A stretch of DNA of 17,396 nucleotides from CAZVWV01 sp964631745 (GTDB lineage Bacteria; Bdellovibrionota_C; UBA2361; JBGSMV01). The stretch lies in NCBI GenBank assembly GCA_964631745.1, contig CAZVWV010000082.1, positions 1 to 17,396 of the forward strand, read 5' to 3'. How positions within the stretch are numbered: the stretch's first letter is position 1; each line of letters starts with the position of its first letter. Shown piece after piece: positions 13,676 through 17,396 of this stretch. A model generated the notes under the pieces. It had not been told where the DNA came from. It was given only the letters and a program-made list of their open reading frames with translations, and did not search any database. Made by a program: the position numbers and the translations under genes.

Positions 13676-14672
13676 TACGCGTGTTCTAATTATCTTAATG
13701 GGATCTTTGGGGGATGTTGCACGAGCGCTTTGCGTAGCGCATGCGCTAAAGCGTGCTGCGCCGGAGGTGCATATCACCTGGTTAATTGAGAATGCTAACC
13801 GAGCCTTGGTTGAAGGTCACCCTGATATTGATGCGGTAATTGTGTTCAGGCGAGGCGCTTTCGTGCGCAGTTTTGTGAGCGCGGTTCGCCAGATGCGTGC
13901 ACTGAGGATTGATGTGGTTTTGGACCTGCAACGCATACTCAAAAGCGGAGTTTTCTCATTCGCCTCTGGTGCAAAGAGGCGCATTGGGTTTAGTCCTGCA
14001 AACTCAAAGGAGTTTAACTGGATCTTTAACACAGAAACTGTGCCGTTCGTCGATGAGAGTAAAGTTTCAAAGGTGTTGCATTACCTGGAGTTCGTGAAAG
14101 CGCTTGGTTTGCCGGTGGGGCCAGTAAAGTTCGGCCTTGATTTTATGATTAGAGATTATTCGGGGAAATATGCGGATTTTCCGCCGTCCTATCTGGTACT
14201 AGTTTTGGCCTCGCGCTGGGATACAAAGAATTGGGAGCTGGCGGGGTTTAGAGAGCTGATTGATCGCTTGCTTACATCGAGCTCAATGCGAGTGATTTTG
14301 CTGGGTGATAAGAGCTGTGACGCCAGCGCAAAGCAGCTGGAATCTCAGTTGAATAGCGCGCGCATTGTGAACTTGGTGTCGCGCACGACACTGGTGGATT
14401 TGGCCTGGATACTAAGTCGCGCTGCGGTTTGCGTTGGGCCGGATTCCGGTCCGGGCCATATGGCGGCTGCTTTGGGGGTTCCGTATATTACTCTCTTCGG
14501 CCCAACTGCTATCGCCAGGGTCGCGCCCTGGAGCTTTGAAAAGCTCGCAATCAGCGCTAATGCTAGCTGTTCACCGTGTGGTTTGAGAAAATGCCCTGGT
14601 TTCGATAAGCTTTGCATGCGTATGATTAGCGCCGATACCGTTTTTCGCGCTATTCAGGAGGGAGGTTACTAA
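13668..14672 (+). CDS. waaC: LPS heptosyltransferase, WaaC-like (GT9)
   Basis: This 334-residue GT9 glycosyltransferase has GSLGD (12-16) at the acceptor loop with Asp16, ASRWDTKNW (191-199) and the donor motif GPDSGPGHMAAALG (257-270) followed by LFGPT. These fit ADP-heptose:LPS heptosyltransferase I (WaaC/RfaC), which adds the first heptose to Kdo. The C-terminus also carries a Cys set (CSPCG...CP...CM, residues 301-317) more usual for WaaF, so the order of action of the two transferases is uncertain. Its start overlaps the Kdo kinase stop, and the pair flanks that kinase, so all three are probably made together for the same acceptor. Confidence 0.8.
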   Translation: MASTRVLIILMGSLGDVARALCVAHALKRAAPEVHITWLIENANRALVEGHPDIDAVIVFRRGAFVRSFVSAVRQMRALRIDVVLDLQRILKSGVFSFASGAKRRIGFSPANSKEFNWIFNTETVPFVDESKVSKVLHYLEFVKALGLPVGPVKFGLDFMIRDYSGKYADFPPSYLVLVLASRWDTKNWELAGFRELIDRLLTSSSMRVILLGDKSCDASAKQLESQLNSARIVNLVSRTTLVDLAWILSRAAVCVGPDSGPGHMAAALGVPYITLFGPTAIARVAPWSFEKLAISANASCSPCGLRKCPGFDKLCMRMISADTVFRAIQEGGY

Positions 14673-14681
14673 TACTATTTT

Positions 14682-15695
14682 ATGTACACTTCAAAGAGAG
14701 AGCTTCTTAGAATTCTGGGGAAAATTCGGCGTTTGCCTCTTTTGGTTGTGGGGGACGTGATGCTCGACCGTTATATTTGGGGAAGCGTTGAAAGGATATC
14801 TCCTGAGGCTCCCGTGCCAGTAGTGAAGGTCAACAAGAATGAGGATCGATTGGGAGGCGCTGGTAACGCCGCGCGAAACCTGGCTGCCTTGGGGGCCAAA
14901 GTCTCTGTCGTGGGCTTTATCGGTGCGGATGCCGAGGGCAACGATCTAAAGCGACTTTTTCGTCAGAGCGGGATTGATATCTCTGGTTTGTTAGTGGATA
15001 AGACTCGTCCAACCTCTGTTAAGACTAGGGTAATTGCGCACGCTCAGCAGGTCGTGCGTATCGATAGAGAGGAATCGCACGAACCTTCCGCCGCGGCCAA
15101 GGCGGCTTTATGCAGAGTACTCAAACGGAAAATCGGTGCGGCCAAGGCCGTCTTAATCTCAGATTATGGCAAGGGCGCTATCGGAAAAGAAGTTTTCTCG
15201 ATTTTAGCAGAGTTTCGTAGAGCAGGAGCCTTCGGACTGAATAAGCGTCCCTTGGTATTGGACCCTAATCCTAAGAATCGCGATCTGTATAGAGGGATTA
15301 CGGTGGCGAAGCCCAATCGCAAAGAAGCCGAGGATGCCTCAGGCATACGGATTGTCGACACTCGCTCAGCTCTTAAGGCCGGCAAAAAACTACTTTCTGA
15401 TTGGCAAGCCGAGATGATGTTAATCTCGTTGGGAGAAGACGGGCTGCTGATCGTGTTTGCGGATTCGGATCAGGGAGTGCTTCTCGAAACCGTGGCGCGC
15501 GAGGTTCATGACGTCAGCGGAGCAGGTGATACGGTGACATCGTTGTTTGCGGCTGCCTTGGCGGCCGGAGCTAAAGCGCGGGTGGCGGGAGAGCTTGCTA
15601 ATATTGGTGCGGGTATAGTCGTATCCGAGGTCGGGACTGCTGCGGTTGATCCAAAAAAATTACGAAAAGAGATCGAGTTATTAACGGCCAAGTAA
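14682..15695 (+). CDS. hldA: D-glycero-beta-D-manno-heptose-7-phosphate kinase (HldA / RfaE domain I)
   Basis: This 337-residue PfkB-family sugar kinase makes heptose 1,7-bisphosphate, a step to the ADP-heptose used by the two transferases upstream. The motifs are VVGDVMLDRYIWG (22-34), RISPEAPVPVV (38-48), GGAGNAARNLAALGA (58-72), DPNPKNRD (194-201), AKPNRKEAE (209-217) and the catalytic SGAGDT (279-284) with Asp283. E. coli HldE is about 477 residues because it also carries an adenylyltransferase domain. That domain is absent here, so a separate hldC/rfaE2 gene must exist elsewhere if the pathway is complete. It starts nine bases after waaC. The purine-rich AGGAGGGAGG at about 14656-14665 is rather far from the ATG. 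Confidence 0.92.
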   Translation: MYTSKRELLRILGKIRRLPLLVVGDVMLDRYIWGSVERISPEAPVPVVKVNKNEDRLGGAGNAARNLAALGAKVSVVGFIGADAEGNDLKRLFRQSGIDISGLLVDKTRPTSVKTRVIAHAQQVVRIDREESHEPSAAAKAALCRVLKRKIGAAKAVLISDYGKGAIGKEVFSILAEFRRAGAFGLNKRPLVLDPNPKNRDLYRGITVAKPNRKEAEDASGIRIVDTRSALKAGKKLLSDWQAEMMLISLGEDGLLIVFADSDQGVLLETVAREVHDVSGAGDTVTSLFAAALAAGAKARVAGELANIGAGIVVSEVGTAAVDPKKLRKEIELLTAK

Positions 15696-15699
15696 GATT

Positions 15700-16611
15700 A
15701 TGGTGAAGGCAGGTAAACTAAAAATTGGTACGATCAGCATGACTGGCTTCGGAAAATCGATTCAAAGTCAGGCTGGCTTAAAATTGACCTGCGAAATTAA
15801 ATCCGTCAACAGTAGATTCCTGGATCTTGTGTGCAAGCTCCCCAGAGAATACGGCGCTTATGAGCATGTTGTGCGAGAGATAATTCAAACAAAACTTCAA
15901 CGGGGCCGCGTGGAGGTCTTTGTTTCAAGGGTAGTCGCGCCCGGCACGAAGGCGCAGATCGAGTTTAATCAGGGGCTATTCGATGCCTATATGGAAGTAG
16001 AGCAAAAACTTTCGAAGAAATTCGGCGGCACTTCTTCGGATAAATTTGACTTCGCAAGAGAGCTGTTATTGCGAAAGGATATATTAGCTCCTGGCGATTC
16101 GGACTTGGATTTTTCATCCGAAGTTAAAGTCTTAAAGCGCGCTGTTGAGGGAGCCTTGATACAGCTGACGGAGATGAGAAGTATAGAAGGCCGCAAGTTG
16201 GGAGAAGATCTGTCCGGACGCATAGGTGAGATGAGTTCTCTAGCGGATAAACTAGAAAAGCTTGCGGCAGGTACGCCTGCGCTAATAAAAGAGAGGCTGC
16301 TTTCCAGAGTAAGAAAACTTGCGCCCGAAGTATTAGTTGATCCCGGAAAGCTGGCTGAGCAGGCTGCTTTTTTGGCTGAGCGTGTGGACGTTACAGAAGA
16401 GCTAGTGCGATTGCGAGCGCATTTGGGTGAGTTGGAGAGTTCGCTTAGAGCAGTCGGCTCTGGCAGACGGCTTGATTTTTTGGTGCAAGAGGTTGGCCGA
16501 GAGTTAAATACAATTGGGTCCAAAGCACAGGACGCCAAGGTACAGACCTTGGTTGTCGATGGTAAGACCTTGGCTGAAAAGATTAGAGAGCAGACTCAGA
16601 ATATTGAATGA
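15700..16611 (+). CDS. yicC: YicC/YloC-family endoribonuclease
   Basis: This 303-residue protein is close to the usual length of the YicC family. The N-terminal SMTGFGKS (13-20) and CEIKSVNSRFLDL (29-41) are family signatures. The C-terminal half has EQAAFLAERVDVTEELVRL, then HLGELESSL and DFLVQEVGRELNTIGSKAQD, all highly conserved. Family members in E. coli and Bacillus are RNases linked to small-RNA and mRNA decay. The first 12 residues before SMTGFG are longer than usual (most begin MIxSMTGFG), but ATG 15700 directly follows the hldA stop and is accepted; the next ATG (15739) lacks a ribosome site. It precedes gmk, as in many bacteria. Confidence 0.93.
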   Translation: MVKAGKLKIGTISMTGFGKSIQSQAGLKLTCEIKSVNSRFLDLVCKLPREYGAYEHVVREIIQTKLQRGRVEVFVSRVVAPGTKAQIEFNQGLFDAYMEVEQKLSKKFGGTSSDKFDFARELLLRKDILAPGDSDLDFSSEVKVLKRAVEGALIQLTEMRSIEGRKLGEDLSGRIGEMSSLADKLEKLAAGTPALIKERLLSRVRKLAPEVLVDPGKLAEQAAFLAERVDVTEELVRLRAHLGELESSLRAVGSGRRLDFLVQEVGRELNTIGSKAQDAKVQTLVVDGKTLAEKIREQTQNIE

Positions 16612-16648
16612 GGGGCCGGGCTTCGGGAGAGTTGCTGAACGATAGGTT

Positions 16649-17275
16649 ATGAAACGTACTCGCGGATTGATATTTGCAATTTGTGGCCCAGCAGGGGTGG
16701 GAAAGAACTCACTGGGCGAGCGACTTTTGGCGAAATTTGAGAACCAGTTGGTGAAGTCTGTTTCCGTCACGACCAGAATTCCAAGAGAAACCGAAGTTAA
16801 CGGGCGAGACTATGAATTTGTTTCGCGTGCGGAATTTGAGAAACGAAAGCTCGATCATCGCTTCTTCGAGTGCGAGGAGGTCCACGGCAATCTGTATGGA
16901 ACACCGAAAGAGATCTTTCAAGTGAGGCTTGAGGCCGGTCTCGACCTGATGACGATCATCGACATTCGCGGAAGTCTGGCAATTAAGAAAGCATTTCCCA
17001 AGGACACCGTGGTGGTTTTTGTAGTGGCCCCCTCGATGGAAGACCTAGCCACTCGCATGAAAGCCCGCAGCAGAGTCTCCGAGGTTGAGCTATCAAAACG
17101 CATAGCAACCGCCAGCGCCGAGCTGGAAGTGCTTAAGAACGATATAACGCACGAGTCCCTAATCGACTACATGGTGGTTAATCAAGATTTCGAACTATGT
17201 CTGAAAGACCTTGAGCGCATCTATCTAACCGAGTGCCTACGCCCCAGCCGCTGCAAAATTCCAACCTTGAAATAG
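16649..17275 (+). CDS. gmk: Guanylate kinase
   Basis: This 208-residue protein phosphorylates GMP to GDP with ATP. The P-loop is GPAGVGKNS (13-21). The GMP-binding part has TTRIPRETEVNGRDYEFVSRAEF (split here as TTRIPR, NGRDYEFV) and GNLYGTP. Later come the Asp-containing TIIDIRG and the lid Arg residues in RMKARSRVSEVELSKR. Two small departures from the common form are seen: Asn20 after the P-loop Lys where Ser or Gly is usual, and IDIRG for IDVQG. The core is intact, so activity is expected. It follows yicC by 37 bases; rpoZ, a common next neighbour, is not seen before the window ends. Confidence 0.93.
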   Translation: MKRTRGLIFAICGPAGVGKNSLGERLLAKFENQLVKSVSVTTRIPRETEVNGRDYEFVSRAEFEKRKLDHRFFECEEVHGNLYGTPKEIFQVRLEAGLDLMTIIDIRGSLAIKKAFPKDTVVVFVVAPSMEDLATRMKARSRVSEVELSKRIATASAELEVLKNDITHESLIDYMVVNQDFELCLKDLERIYLTECLRPSRCKIPTLK

Positions 17276-17310
17276 CAAGTCGGCAATGCCCAGCGGCCCG
17301 CCAGCGCGCA

Positions 17311-17357
17311 TTTTTTTTGCTCAGAGACCATGCGCCATTCGCTCAGAGACAATGCGC
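17311..17357. repeat. T8 tract and two 17-base direct repeats
   Basis: Eight T residues (17311-17318) follow a GC-rich stretch 36 bases after gmk. Directly after come two copies of GCTCAGAGAC(C/A)ATGCGC at 17319-17335 and 17341-17357, one mismatch apart and on a 22-base period. The ATGCGC ends can also pair with GCGCAT at 17306-17311. The T-tract hints at termination, but no clean hairpin precedes it. Two copies with a 5-base gap are too few and too close to be a CRISPR array. The function is unknown, and the window ends before showing whether more copies exist. Confidence 0.5.
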
Positions 17358-17396
17358 AACCCCAAGCCATTTCCCCAGCGCAGCCCCCGCCGCAAA

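Noticed and set aside
16685..16711. Inactive guanylate kinase because of Asn after the P-loop Lys
   Set aside because: That position is variable in the family (Ser or Gly), the next residue is still Ser, and all other nucleotide-binding motifs are present.
17319..17357. CRISPR array
   Set aside because: Only two 17-base copies are present, with a 5-base gap. CRISPR repeats are longer, with spacers of about 30 bases, and no cas gene is present.

Overview
The window comes from a Gram-negative bacterium of medium GC content. It carries inner-membrane genes of a type III secretion system (T3SS), sensory and phosphopeptide-binding genes next to them, and a block of lipopolysaccharide (LPS) inner-core genes ending in yicC-gmk. 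Two heptosyltransferases, a Kdo kinase and a heptose-phosphate kinase mean an outer membrane with heptose/Kdo LPS. The mix of export genes and multi-domain sensor kinases is reminiscent of the former Deltaproteobacteria (Myxococcota/Bdellovibrionota-like), but the lineage is inferred and not proven here.

Region 1 (1-428) is a leader without a convincing gene. It holds two perfect odd-centred palindromes and a short tandem repeat. Region 2 (429-8235) is one tightly packed plus-strand operon: a probable inner-rod protein (sctI-like), a coiled-coil protein with an SctP/FliK-like tail (possibly a natural SctO-SctP fusion), a FliO-like protein, sctR, sctS, sctT, the N-terminal membrane half of sctU, a 1078-residue GAF/PAS hybrid histidine kinase, and a separate 93-residue protein equivalent to the cytoplasmic half of SctU/FlhB (FhlB-like). 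The most striking point is that SctU is split exactly where the family normally cuts itself at Asn-Pro-Thr-His. Neither piece contains that motif, and a 3.2-kb sensor kinase gene lies between the halves.

Region 3 (8368-10800) has a tail-anchored protein with one good and one degenerate FHA domain. Convergent with it, and overlapping it at the 3' ends, is a protein that looks like a degenerate receiver-PAS-kinase without phosphorylation residues.

Region 4 (10917-17275) is a plus-strand LPS block: a sugar-nucleotide epimerase, a WaaF-like heptosyltransferase, a Kdo kinase (KdkA-like), a WaaC-like heptosyltransferase, an HldA-type heptose-7-phosphate kinase, then yicC and guanylate kinase. The last 120 bases hold a T8 tract and two near-identical 17-base direct repeats.

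The T3SS part encodes the export gate (R, S, T, U) and its length/switch control. The ATPase, SctV, SctQ, SctJ, SctC and needle genes are not in this window. The kinase between the sctU halves and the FHA protein downstream are candidates for signalling linked to the secretion system; this is inference from position only.
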